Shown here: positions 1 through 9,280 of the stretch, piece by piece
How the letters are laid out: every line of letters starts with the position of its first letter
How positions within the stretch are numbered: the first letter of the stretch is position 1
NCBI GenBank assembly: GCA_903960515.1
Contig: CAJCBL010000258.1
Span: 1-36,761, forward strand
Source: an uncultured Verrucomicrobiota bacterium
GTDB lineage: Bacteria > Verrucomicrobiota > Verrucomicrobiia > Opitutales > Opitutaceae
Reading direction: 5' to 3'
DNA length: 36,761 bases
Translations under genes and position numbers: made by a program
Notes under the pieces: model-generated
The model's database searches: none
What the model was told of the DNA's origin: nothing
The model's input: only the letters and a program-made list of their open reading frames with translations

Positions 1-1503
1 GCGGCCGCCTTTGGTGCGTGGTGCCTGTGGCGCGACGTCCGCAGCGCCCAAGGTTGGCCCAAACTGGCCCGCACTGCAGCCTGGGGCCTGGGCACCATGG
101 TCGTCCCCGTCGCCGCCGCCCTTTGGTGGGCGAGCTACACCGACGCCGCGAAGATCAACCACCCCTCCGCCTACGTCTTCACCTCACACAATCTCGCCTA
201 CAGCAACTATGGCACCTTCAGCCTGGCGACGCATTTCTCCGGTGAGGTCTGGCGCACCCTCTTCGCGCGCTGGCAGGAGTCGATCCTGCCCGCCTGGGCA
301 CTGGGGCTGATCGTGCTGCCGGGCATCGTATTTCTGCCCAAGGTCCGCTGGCACATCGGCGCCGCAGCCGCCCTCTTCATCGTGGCCCAGCAGCTCATCC
401 CCCTGGCCTACGCGTACCAGGATTACTACTTTTACGCCTGCGCCGCCTTCGCCACTGCCGCCATCGCCTTCACCCTCCACGGCCTGCTCGACTCCCGCCT
501 GCCTCGCTGGCTCTCGGCCCCACTTGTGCTCGTGCCCCTGGCGGCGCTGTTTGGCAACTACCGCACCGGCGCTTTGCGCCCGGCATCGTCGGGTTCCTGT
601 TACTACCACGACCAGGCCGTGCAGAGCCCCGGCGGCTCCGGCCTCACCGAGTCCCTCAAGTCCTTCACGCACCCGAAAGGCATCATCATCGTGGCCGGCT
701 CCGACTGGTGTCCGATCATCCCCTACTACGCCCAGCGCAAGGCCCTAATGATCCGCAGCGGGCTGGAAAACGACACCGCCTACCTTGAGCGCGCCCTGCG
801 CGACCTCGACGGCGAGGAAATCGCCGCCCTGGTGCTTTGCGGAGACCAGCGCAGCAACCTCGACCTGGTCCGCTTCCTCGCCGCGCGCATCGCAATCGAT
901 CCAAAGATCACCTACTCGCACCCCAGCGGCGACGTCTACATAAACCGCATCTACCGCGACACCGTCCTGCACCGGCTGAGCATCCACAACGGCTACCACC
1001 AGATCACCACCACAGCGCCTCCCCCGGCTCCGGCAACCGAGCCCGCCGGCCCCACCCCGATCCCCCCGCAGACCGCACGCACGTTCTTCGACATGGTCAG
1101 CCCGGCACCCTCCCACATGCGCGCCACCTTCGGCTTCGACGTGCTCGACTTCGAGGGCGCCCGGGCCCTCAACACCCACCCCGACAGCAATCTCTGGGTA
1201 CCGGTGCCCTCCACCGCCCGTCGGATTCGCTGGGAGTTTGGCATCCTGCCGGGGGCATACACCGGCGACAATGGCCGGACCAACGGGGTCGAATTCCTGG
1301 TGGACGCCGAGACCCCGGACGGCGGCCACCGCACGATCTTCCGCCGAGTGCTCACCCCCGACACCGTACAGACCGACAGGGGAGTCCAAGGCTCCGAGGT
1401 CCCATTTCTGCCACAGCCCGGCGAGGTGCTCGTCTTCCGCACCCGCAACAACGGCAACGCGGCCTTCGACTGGGCGGTCTGGCGAAGCATCGAGGTGCAA
1501 TGA
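1..1503 (+). CDS. GT-C-like integral membrane glycosyltransferase, 5'-truncated by window edge
   Basis: The frame is open from base 1, so the N-terminus lies outside the window; the first internal Met (position 97) is not the start. The visible 500 residues begin with several hydrophobic segments, including a conserved DYYF motif next to a transmembrane helix. An extracytoplasmic part follows with the motif SDWCPIIPYYAQRKALM. A beta-rich C-terminal domain (about 1210-1500) has the signature FGxxPGAYTG, TNGVEF, TDRGVQ and FDWAVW. The membrane part and the IPYY/RALM region match the minus-strand protein at 11622-13790, which has an N-terminal HEFRQ motif typical of GT39-like proteins, so the two are paralogues. 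The family normally transfers sugars from polyprenyl-phosphate donors on the outer face of the inner membrane; donor and acceptor are unknown here. It is the first visible gene of a same-strand cluster of five. Membrane protein: high confidence. Glycosyltransferase: inferred. Confidence 0.8.
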   Translation, partial: AAAFGAWCLWRDVRSAQGWPKLARTAAWGLGTMVVPVAAALWWASYTDAAKINHPSAYVFTSHNLAYSNYGTFSLATHFSGEVWRTLFARWQESILPAWALGLIVLPGIVFLPKVRWHIGAAAALFIVAQQLIPLAYAYQDYYFYACAAFATAAIAFTLHGLLDSRLPRWLSAPLVLVPLAALFGNYRTGALRPASSGSCYYHDQAVQSPGGSGLTESLKSFTHPKGIIIVAGSDWCPIIPYYAQRKALMIRSGLENDTAYLERALRDLDGEEIAALVLCGDQRSNLDLVRFLAARIAIDPKITYSHPSGDVYINRIYRDTVLHRLSIHNGYHQITTTAPPPAPATEPAGPTPIPPQTARTFFDMVSPAPSHMRATFGFDVLDFEGARALNTHPDSNLWVPVPSTARRIRWEFGILPGAYTGDNGRTNGVEFLVDAETPDGGHRTIFRRVLTPDTVQTDRGVQGSEVPFLPQPGEVLVFRTRNNGNAAFDWAVWRSIEVQ

Positions 1504-1584
1504 TCCCCCGCTCTTCAACCTCCGCAGCGGCATCCGGCCAACCCGCCCCCGGCGCGCCCCCGCGCAAGCCCCAGTTTTTGTGAC

Positions 1585-4434
1585 ATGACCGCGCCCCGCC
1601 GGCTCCTCCTCGCCCTGCTGCTGCTCGCCGTGTCCTTCGGGGTGCGCGCACCCTACCTCCAGCGCACCATCTGGAACATCGACGAGGGGATCACCATCAC
1701 CGCCAGCGAGCAGATCCTCGCCGGTGGCGTGCTTTACCGCGACGCCGCCGACCACCGCAACCCGCTCGTTCCCTACCTGAAGGCCGGCATCTTCGCCGTC
1801 TTCGGAGACTGGAACACCGCCGCGCTCCACTGCGTGCTCGCCGTCCTGCTGGGGCTCGGGGCGATAGCCCTCTGGCAGCTCGCCCGCCGGCTGGGCGACG
1901 AACGCACCGGCGTGGCCGCCGCCCTCGTATTCACCCTGCTCTGTTTCGCGCTCCCCGACGACGGGGATGCGATGGCCGCCCACACGGAGTGGTTTCTCAT
2001 CCTCTTCTCGCTCGCTGGATTCTGGGCGTTCGCCTGCGCGCTGGAGCGGCCCGGTTTCCTGCGCGGTATCGGCCCCGGCATGCTCTTTGGCCTGGCTCTG
2101 CTGTGCAAACAACCCGGACTGTTCGACCTGGGCACCTCGCTGGTGCTCGTGGCCCTGCTGCTCCTCTCCCGCCCCGGCCAGCGCGGGGCCCTGCTGCGCT
2201 TCGCCCTGGGCGAACTCGCCGGCCTCGCCCTGGTGCTCGGCGCCACCCTAGCCTACTTCGCCTACCACGGAGCCGCGGCCGATCTGCTCTACTACGCCTG
2301 GACCTACAACTCCACCATCTACGTACCCGCAATCCCCTTGCCCGCCCGCCTGGCGACGATGATCGAGCCTTTCCGCCTGGCCGCGCTGCACACTCCGGCC
2401 GTCCTCGTAGCCGGCCTGCTCGGGGCCTGCCTCCTGCTGGTGTCGGTGGGCCGGGGGCTGTGCAGGCGCCCCGCCCTTGTCTCCGTTCTTCCATGGCTGG
2501 CGCTGGGATGGTCCGCCGCCGGCATCCTCGCCGCGTCCCTTGGCGGGCGCGGATTCTCCCACTACAGCATCCAGGTTATCCCCGGGCTCAGCCTTGCCGC
2601 CGGCTGGCTGCTGGCCCGCGCCTGGGAGTGGTTCTCCGCCGGGCCGCAGCGTCGCCGTCACGCCGGTCTCGCGGTGCTGCTGCTCGCGCTGGCCGCCACC
2701 GGCTGGAGGCTGGCCGAGCGCTTCCGCGAGATCTCCCCGCGCGACAACAACGCCATCGAGCTCTGCCAGATCGTGCGCGACTTCACCCTCCCCCAGGAGC
2801 GCATCTTCGTGTGGGGCTTCGCCCCCGACTACTACGTCTACTGCCAGCGCCTGCCCAACACCCGTTTCCTCCATACGCTCTTCCTCACCGGCATGATCGC
2901 GTGGACCAACCTCGACCCGCTCACCGACACCTCCGCCACCGTCACCCCAGGGAGCTGGGAACGGCTGAGGGAGGATTTCCAACGCACCCCCGCTGCCATG
3001 ATCGTGGATACCGGTCCGGTGTGCGGCCACGCCAAGTACCCGCTGCGCGACCGCCCGCAGCTCTGGGGGATGATCACCCGTGAATACGCCGAGGTGGAGC
3101 CCCCCGTGCGCCATCCCCTGGGCCTGCGCTTCTACCGGCGCCTCGCCCCGGCGGAGTCCTCGCCACCGCCCCTCGGAGCCCTCGCCGACCCCACCGTGAG
3201 CTTGACTGTCGGTTACACCAACCAGTACCCGGCCATCCCCACGCTCACGGCGCGTGCACCCCGCGGCGCCACCCGGCTGGACCTCTACGCGGGAGGGCTG
3301 CTCTTGCGCACCCTCGCGCTGCCCGCCACCGGCCGCGACTGCGACGTCACCTTCTTTGCCCCCGTAGCCGAACGGCCGCCCGGGGCCACCGTGTTCCGTG
3401 CGGCATTGCACCAGCCCGACGGCGTCCGCCTGGGGCCGCCGGTTGAAATCCCCGCGGCGGCCGACCTGCTCCGCTCTCCCGCCGCTGCCGGCCCACCGCT
3501 GCGCCTCCGCGGCAAGGAGTATCCTCCCCTTGGGAGCGAGGCCCACCTCGGCCCGCCCACCCCGAGGACAACCCCGCCGGAAACCTGGCTCACCCACGCC
3601 ATCGCGAAACTCGTCTATGTGCGGCCGGCCGGCCTCAAGTCGCTAAGCTTCACCTACGGGATGGACGAACAGTCCTACTACGATACCGCCGCCAGCCCCG
3701 CCTCCGATGGCGTCGACTTTGTGGTCGGTTTCGAGCCCGCCACCGGCGACAGGACACGCCTCTTCTCCCGCCGCCTCGAACCCAAGGGCAACGGCGCCGA
3801 CCACGGTCCCCAAACCTCCGAGATCGTGTTCCCGGACTCCGCACCGGGGGCCATCGTGGTCCAGGTGCTGCCGGGCAGGAACGGCTCCGTGGCCAACGAC
3901 ACCGCCTACCTCGGCCCCCTCCTGGGCACAGCGGGGGACTTCGGCCCGCCGCTGCTGCACGGCTCCGTAGCGATCCCCGCCGAGGCGGTCGGCGCCAACC
4001 GCGCCCCGGTGATGACCTGCGACCCCGAGGGCAAATGGACCGCCCACTCGCCCTCGACAGTCAGCTACGAACTGCCGGCCTCAGCGCGGTCGCTAACCTT
4101 CGGCTACGGGCTGGAGCCCGCCAGCTACGACGGCAGCCAGGGCGGCCGCACCGACGGCATCAGCATCATAGTAACTGCCGAGCTGGCCGACGGCACCACC
4201 GCCACCCTCTTTGAGCGCAACCTCGACCCGGTCAACGCCGCCGCCGACCGTGGCCGGCAGACCGCGTGCATCGATATCTCGAGCACACAGGTGCGCCGCG
4301 TTACCCTCGCCATCGGCCCGGGCCCCCGCGACAACTACTCCTTCGACTGGAGCTACCTGGCCGACCTGCGCGCCTACGATGCGGCCCCGCTGCCCGGCCC
4401 CAACCAGCCCGCCACCGCCGCCCCGAGCCCATGA
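1585..4434 (+). CDS. GT39-like (PMT/ArnT fold) membrane glycosyltransferase with two C-terminal beta domains
   Basis: This 949-residue protein has TM1 at residues 6-22 followed by the acidic motif NIDEG (Asp33-Glu34), which matches the catalytic acidic motif in the first external loop of GT39/PMT-type GT-C enzymes. About ten hydrophobic segments reach residue 375. The extracytoplasmic half starts with FVWGFAPDYYVY (408-419), also seen in the next gene. It then carries an Ig-like stretch (535-620) and two copies of a beta-sandwich-like domain (about 680-780 and 830-931). The second copy has TDGISI, AADRGRQ, IGPGPRDN and FDWSYL. At 949 residues it is far longer than ArnT (about 550) because of these additions. 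It lies 81 bases after the previous gene and overlaps the next by ATGA, so translational coupling is likely. Expected role: transfer of sugars from a lipid-linked donor at the periplasmic face. The acceptor cannot be read from sequence. Confidence 0.85.
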   Translation: MTAPRRLLLALLLLAVSFGVRAPYLQRTIWNIDEGITITASEQILAGGVLYRDAADHRNPLVPYLKAGIFAVFGDWNTAALHCVLAVLLGLGAIALWQLARRLGDERTGVAAALVFTLLCFALPDDGDAMAAHTEWFLILFSLAGFWAFACALERPGFLRGIGPGMLFGLALLCKQPGLFDLGTSLVLVALLLLSRPGQRGALLRFALGELAGLALVLGATLAYFAYHGAAADLLYYAWTYNSTIYVPAIPLPARLATMIEPFRLAALHTPAVLVAGLLGACLLLVSVGRGLCRRPALVSVLPWLALGWSAAGILAASLGGRGFSHYSIQVIPGLSLAAGWLLARAWEWFSAGPQRRRHAGLAVLLLALAATGWRLAERFREISPRDNNAIELCQIVRDFTLPQERIFVWGFAPDYYVYCQRLPNTRFLHTLFLTGMIAWTNLDPLTDTSATVTPGSWERLREDFQRTPAAMIVDTGPVCGHAKYPLRDRPQLWGMITREYAEVEPPVRHPLGLRFYRRLAPAESSPPPLGALADPTVSLTVGYTNQYPAIPTLTARAPRGATRLDLYAGGLLLRTLALPATGRDCDVTFFAPVAERPPGATVFRAALHQPDGVRLGPPVEIPAAADLLRSPAAAGPPLRLRGKEYPPLGSEAHLGPPTPRTTPPETWLTHAIAKLVYVRPAGLKSLSFTYGMDEQSYYDTAASPASDGVDFVVGFEPATGDRTRLFSRRLEPKGNGADHGPQTSEIVFPDSAPGAIVVQVLPGRNGSVANDTAYLGPLLGTAGDFGPPLLHGSVAIPAEAVGANRAPVMTCDPEGKWTAHSPSTVSYELPASARSLTFGYGLEPASYDGSQGGRTDGISIIVTAELADGTTATLFERNLDPVNAAADRGRQTACIDISSTQVRRVTLAIGPGPRDNYSFDWSYLADLRAYDAAPLPGPNQPATAAPSP

Positions 4435-6875
4435 CCCGCCCCGCCATACCGCGCCCCTGTCTCCCGAAATCCATGCCAAAGCTCCGCCCGTCCCTCTTCC
4501 TGCTGCTCGCCGCACTTCTTGGCGCGGTCCTTTGGCTGCGCTGGCCTTCGCTCTCCGCCACACTCTGGAACGTGGACGAGGGTATCCACGCCGCCGTGGC
4601 CCGCACGCTGCTCGACGGCGGCACCCTCTACCGCGACGCCATCGACCAGCGCACCCCGCTCACCTACTACGCCGTGGCCGGCGTATTCGCTGCGGCGGGC
4701 GCCAACAACCTCTTCGCCGTGCGTCTGGTCCTCGCCGGCCTGATCGCGCTCACCGCCTTCGGCCTCTTTCTCGTGGGCAACCGCACCCGCGACAGCGCCA
4801 CCGGGCTCTGGGCCTCCGCGGTCTTCGTCGCCCTCTCGACCAACCTCCTGCCGGGCAGCGACGCCTTCGCCTTCCACACCGAGTGGTTCGCCATCCTTTT
4901 CACCACCTGGGCTGCATGGATTTTCTGGAGGCGGCAGTATCCGCTCTCCATGCGCGCCGCCGCCGGCACCGGAGCGCTGCTGGCCCTCGCATTCCTCTCG
5001 AAACAGCCCGCGCTGCTCGACTTCGCCCCTCCGGTCGCAGTTTGCCTCTGGCGCGCGCTCGCCGGCGACTGGCGAGCGAGCGACGCCGCCCGCTCGCTTG
5101 CCGGCCTGGCCTGCGGCTTCGCTGCGCCGGTGCTGCTCGCCCTTGCCTATTTCGGGGCGGCGGGAGCGCTGGGCGATCTCTCCTTCTACGCCTGGAGCTA
5201 CAATATCGATACCTACGGCCCGGAGATCAGCGCGCTCGACCGCTCCCTCTCCGCCCTGCTGCCCTTCCGGCTGCTCGCCCACGAGTATCCGGCGGTTCTG
5301 GTCGCCGGGCTCGCCGCCGCCGCCCTGGCGCTGTTGCGCCTCGTCCAGCTCCGCCCCACCCCCGAGGAACGCAGCGACAACTGCTGGCGCGTATTCCTGC
5401 TGGTGTGGTGCGCCTCCTCGCTCGCCGGCGCGGCGTCGGGCGGGCGTGGATTCGAGCACTACGCCATCCAGTGCCTGCCCGCCTTCTCGCTGGCCGCCGG
5501 CCTGGCGCTGGCCGGGCTCGGCGCCTGGGCTCGTGCCCAATGGCTGGAGTCGCACCGCCTGCCCGCCTGCGCCGCCGCAGCCGCGCTGGCCCTGGTCGCC
5601 GGCCAGCTCGGCTGGCACGCAGCCGGGGCGCGCCTCGCCGCCCTCCCGCCGGTGGACCCGGCCGACAGGGTTTCCACCTACGTGCGCGAACGCACCACTC
5701 CTGCCGACACCCTCTTTGTGTGGGGCTACAACCCCGACATCTACCTCTACGCCGACCGCCGCCCAGCCTCGCGTTTCGTCTACTGCTCGTTCCTCACCGG
5801 CCTGATCCCGTGGACCAACCTCGATCCCCAGAAGGACACCACCTACGCGATCGTGCCGGGCGCCATGGACACCCTGCTCGCCGAGCTGCAGTCCCACCGG
5901 CCCCCGTTCATCGTCGACTGCAGCGCCGGGACGCACCGCAACTTCGCCAAGTACCCGGTCTCCAAGTTCGCCGCGCTTGAGCAGCTGCTAGAGCGCGACT
6001 ACGCGGTGGTCGAGGCCGGGCGCTTCGTGCCGCAGGGTTTCCGCCTGCATCTGCTGCGCGACCGAGCCCGGCGCACTCCGCTTCCGCTGGCCGGCGGCCC
6101 CGCCGTGGCCGCCCCCTCGGCCCCGCAGCTCTTCGGCCGCGGCGCCGTGGAGCCCAAGCCCACCCCCTATCTGGTCGCCTGCACCGCCACCGACGGACGT
6201 CTCCAACGCCTGGAGCTCCTCGTAGACGGAGCTGTGGTGGACGGCGTGAGCGTGGCGCCCTGCGCGGATCTGCAGGTAGCGTTGATCGCCCCCTTCGAGC
6301 GACTGGGCGCCGGGGTCCACCGGCTCTGTGCCCGCGCCACCCGCGCCGACGGCTCCACTACCACAAGCGAAGAGAGCCCGGTCGACTGCTCTACCAACGC
6401 CCTCCCGGCCGACCGCCTCGCCGGCTTCCGCATCCCTATGGTGACGGCGGCGGTAGAGCCGCTCTCGGTGAGCGCCCCCTTCGGCCCGTCTGCACAACTC
6501 GAAGACGATTCGATGATCTACTTCGCCCATGCCCGGTCGGAGCTTGTCTATCCGCTCGACGGACACGCCCGCCGCCTGCGCGGCGGCTTCGGCCTGAGGC
6601 CGGCGGCCTTCGCCGCCAGCAACCCGGCGGCCACCGATGGCGCCAGTTTCCGCATCGCCCTGCTCTCGCCCGACGGTGCGCGCACCGTCCTGCTCGACCG
6701 GTTGATCTGCCCGCGCGATGTCGAGGCCGACCGCCCAGTGCAGCGTTTCGCCCTCCTGCTGCCCCGCCACCCCGCCGGCAGCCGGCTGGAGTTCACCATC
6801 GGGCCGGGCCCCGCCGACAATGCCGCCTGCGACTGGACTTTCTGGTCCGATCTCTCCATCGACTGTAACAAATAA
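4431..6875 (+). CDS. GT39-like membrane glycosyltransferase with one C-terminal beta domain
   Basis: A paralogue of the preceding gene, 814 residues. The chosen start is the ATG at 4431, whose ATGA overlaps the upstream stop; an in-frame ATG at 4473 (MPKLRPS) would also leave a short cytoplasmic tail before TM1 and cannot be excluded. An ATG further upstream at 4266 lies inside the previous gene and would add a proline/arginine-rich non-native stretch. The acidic motif NVDEG (Asp49-Glu50) follows TM1, then YRDAIDQRTPLTYY, close to the neighbour's YRDAADHRNPLVPY. Multiple TM segments follow. The external part has FVWGYNPDIYLYADRR and PWTNLDPQKDT, both conserved with the neighbour. The last 105 residues form one copy of the shared beta domain (TDGASF, EADRPVQ, IGPGPADN, CDWTFW). 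Probably the second of a pair of sugar transferases acting on the same lipid-linked pathway. Confidence 0.85.
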   Translation: MTRPAIPRPCLPKSMPKLRPSLFLLLAALLGAVLWLRWPSLSATLWNVDEGIHAAVARTLLDGGTLYRDAIDQRTPLTYYAVAGVFAAAGANNLFAVRLVLAGLIALTAFGLFLVGNRTRDSATGLWASAVFVALSTNLLPGSDAFAFHTEWFAILFTTWAAWIFWRRQYPLSMRAAAGTGALLALAFLSKQPALLDFAPPVAVCLWRALAGDWRASDAARSLAGLACGFAAPVLLALAYFGAAGALGDLSFYAWSYNIDTYGPEISALDRSLSALLPFRLLAHEYPAVLVAGLAAAALALLRLVQLRPTPEERSDNCWRVFLLVWCASSLAGAASGGRGFEHYAIQCLPAFSLAAGLALAGLGAWARAQWLESHRLPACAAAAALALVAGQLGWHAAGARLAALPPVDPADRVSTYVRERTTPADTLFVWGYNPDIYLYADRRPASRFVYCSFLTGLIPWTNLDPQKDTTYAIVPGAMDTLLAELQSHRPPFIVDCSAGTHRNFAKYPVSKFAALEQLLERDYAVVEAGRFVPQGFRLHLLRDRARRTPLPLAGGPAVAAPSAPQLFGRGAVEPKPTPYLVACTATDGRLQRLELLVDGAVVDGVSVAPCADLQVALIAPFERLGAGVHRLCARATRADGSTTTSEESPVDCSTNALPADRLAGFRIPMVTAAVEPLSVSAPFGPSAQLEDDSMIYFAHARSELVYPLDGHARRLRGGFGLRPAAFAASNPAATDGASFRIALLSPDGARTVLLDRLICPRDVEADRPVQRFALLLPRHPAGSRLEFTIGPGPADNAACDWTFWSDLSIDCNK

Positions 6876-6907
6876 GTACCGGCGGCCGCTCCGCCTCCAT
6901 TTTCCCA

Positions 6908-9280
6908 ATGCCCGATAGTCCCATGACCGAAAGCACACCCTCCATCCCGGCCGAGCAGCCCAACCGGCTCGGCGACTTCCTGCTCTGGCTGTTGATCGGC
7001 CTCGCAATCTTCACCCTCCCCCGCCCTCCCGCCCTGGAGCTGGACGCCTCCTGGCGCATGACCCTGGGCTACGCATTCACAAAGAACCTGCAGTGGGGCA
7101 CGGACATCGTATTCACCTACGGCCCGCTCGGCTTCCTGATGGGCAAGACCTACTGGGGCCAGCTGTTCTGGGAGATGGTCGGCTGGCAGGTATTCCAGGC
7201 GATGGTGTTCAGTTTCCTCCTGCTCTCCGAGGGCAAGCGCCTGCGCGGTGTGTCGCGCTTTTTCTACTTCGCCTTCGTGCTGCTGCTCGGAGTGATTTAC
7301 GAGGACGCCCTGCACATGATCGCCATCGCCCTGCTCGGCTGGCGCTTGCTCCGGCGCGCCGACGAGGAAACCCCGCGCGCCCAGCTCTGGGCGGCAGCCC
7401 TGCTCGCGGTGCTCGGGGCGGTGAAGTTCACCAACCTGCTTTTCGCCGCCACCGCAGTGGCCCTGGCCGCCGCACTCGCCCTGTACCGGCGCGCCCCCCG
7501 CGCAGCCGCGCTCAACGCCGGGGCCTTCGCCGGCACCTACCTGGCGGTCTGGCTGCTCTGCGGCCAGAATCCGCTCAACCTGCCCGCCTACGTCATCGGC
7601 AGCCTGCAAGTAAGCAGCGGCTACACAGACGGCATGAGCATCCCCACCCCGGCCGACGCCCTCGGCTCCGGCCTGCTCGTGGCCGCTCTGCTCGCCACCT
7701 GCCTCGTGCTGCATGTGCGCGACAGCCGGCGACGCGCCTTCGCCCTGGCCAACGCCACCCTCTGCGCGGCCTTCCTCTTCCTGAATTGGAAACACGGATT
7801 CGTGCGCGCCGACGGCCACATGATCGGCTTCTTCATCTGCGCCCTGCTGGCCATCGTCGCCTTCCCCTCCCTCTTCGCCGACGCCCCCGCCGGCCGCTGG
7901 GCCCGCCAGCTCATCCTGCTGGCCGCCGCGCTGCTCTGCCTTGTGGGGTTCAACCAGGCTCTGCCCGGCAGTCTCCGCGGCACCGGCAACCAGCTCATGG
8001 ACCATGTGTGGGGCCGCGTGGCCACCGTTGCCCACTGGGAGGAATTCCGCCAGGGCCTGCGCGCCCAGATGCACGCACAGCGCAAGGACAGCCAACTCGA
8101 CCAGGTGCATGCCGCCGTGGGCACGGCCACCGTAGACGTGATCGGCCACCTCCAGGCCGTGGCCCTGTTCAACAAACTCAACTACCACCCGCGGCCCGTT
8201 TTCCAGAGCTACAGCGCCTACAGCGCCCCACTCTCCCGCCGCAACCTCGACTTCTACGGCTCGAAAGACGCCCCTGAATACGTGCTGCTCGCCATAGAGA
8301 CCCTCGACGGTCGCCTGCCCACCATGGACGACTCGCTCCTGCTCAACTATCTCCCGCACGCCTACGACTACGTGCTCACCGAGAAGAGCTGGCAGCTCTG
8401 GCGCCGCCGCCCCGACGCCCCCTCCCCGGCCGCCGTGGCCCCGCGCCGCCTGAGCACCAGCAAACTCGCCTTGGGCGAAGCGCTCGAAGTCTCCGAACGC
8501 GGAGCACAGCCCACGTGGATCAGCGTCGACCTCACTCCCTCGCTCTTCGGGCGAATCCGCAAGTTCCTCTACAAGCAGCCCCTCGTGCAGCTCGTCGTGG
8601 AGGATACCGCCGGCCAGACCACCCGCTACCGCATGCCCCCCGAGGAGGGCCGCGCCGGCTTCATCATCAACCCGCTCATCGAGGACGTCGCCGACTTCGT
8701 AAATGCCGCCGGGCTTACCCCCAAGCGCCGGGTGGCTCGGGTTCGCGTTGAAGTAGAAGGCGGCGACCGCTTCTTCTTCCGCCCGCGCGCAGAGGTGGGC
8801 CTCTTCGCCCTCACCGCCTCCGAGGCGGGAGTGCGCGCGCAGGCGGTGAAAGAAAGGGCGGTATTCGCCGTCTTCACCGTAATGCCGTCCGCCGTCCATA
8901 CGTACGCCCCCCCCAGCCCCGCCGTTATCGACGGGATCTCCTGCCTGGTGCTCCACGCCCCCAGCGACCTCGAATTCACGGTCCCCGCCGGCGCCACCAC
9001 CATGGTGGGCCGCTTCGGGTACCCGCCCAGTGCCTACACCGGCGACGCCAAGACCAACGGCGCCGACTTCCGCGTCGTCTGGAACGACGGCACCACCGAG
9101 CACGTGCTCTTCCATCAATACCTCGACCCGCGCAAGACCCCCGCCGACCGCGGACTGCACTCCTTCGCCGCCCCGCTCGCCGGCGTGACCGGCGGCCGGG
9201 TACACCTGGTCATCGACGCCGGCCCCGGCGGCGACAACGGCTGGGACTGGACCGCATGGACCGGCATCGAAATCCGTTGA
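6908..9280 (+). CDS. Polytopic membrane protein with FTYGPLGF motif and C-terminal beta domain, function unknown
   Basis: A 790-residue protein. A short cytoplasmic tail leads to TM1 (about 23-38), then an external loop with DASWR (46-50) and DIVFTYGPLGFLM (66-78). This signature occurs in a family of uncharacterised bacterial membrane proteins resembling GT-C enzymes in layout. About ten hydrophobic segments run to residue 350, followed by an extracytoplasmic region. The C-terminal 95 residues are another copy of the beta domain shared with the other cluster genes (FGYPPSAYTG, TNGADF, PADRGLH, WDWTAW). ATG at 6908 and ATG at 6923 are both possible starts; neither has a clear Shine-Dalgarno sequence. 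It begins 32 bases after the preceding stop and overlaps the next gene by 25 bases. A role in glycan transfer or export is suggested only by company and by the shared domain. Confidence 0.8.
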   Translation: MPDSPMTESTPSIPAEQPNRLGDFLLWLLIGLAIFTLPRPPALELDASWRMTLGYAFTKNLQWGTDIVFTYGPLGFLMGKTYWGQLFWEMVGWQVFQAMVFSFLLLSEGKRLRGVSRFFYFAFVLLLGVIYEDALHMIAIALLGWRLLRRADEETPRAQLWAAALLAVLGAVKFTNLLFAATAVALAAALALYRRAPRAAALNAGAFAGTYLAVWLLCGQNPLNLPAYVIGSLQVSSGYTDGMSIPTPADALGSGLLVAALLATCLVLHVRDSRRRAFALANATLCAAFLFLNWKHGFVRADGHMIGFFICALLAIVAFPSLFADAPAGRWARQLILLAAALLCLVGFNQALPGSLRGTGNQLMDHVWGRVATVAHWEEFRQGLRAQMHAQRKDSQLDQVHAAVGTATVDVIGHLQAVALFNKLNYHPRPVFQSYSAYSAPLSRRNLDFYGSKDAPEYVLLAIETLDGRLPTMDDSLLLNYLPHAYDYVLTEKSWQLWRRRPDAPSPAAVAPRRLSTSKLALGEALEVSERGAQPTWISVDLTPSLFGRIRKFLYKQPLVQLVVEDTAGQTTRYRMPPEEGRAGFIINPLIEDVADFVNAAGLTPKRRVARVRVEVEGGDRFFFRPRAEVGLFALTASEAGVRAQAVKERAVFAVFTVMPSAVHTYAPPSPAVIDGISCLVLHAPSDLEFTVPAGATTMVGRFGYPPSAYTGDAKTNGADFRVVWNDGTTEHVLFHQYLDPRKTPADRGLHSFAAPLAGVTGGRVHLVIDAGPGGDNGWDWTAWTGIEIR

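Noticed and set aside
6548-9205. Long open minus-strand frame (885 codons) opposite the membrane protein gene
   Set aside because: Glycine/glutamate/alanine-rich composition of an antisense shadow in GC-rich DNA; the plus strand has a coherent membrane protein with family motifs.
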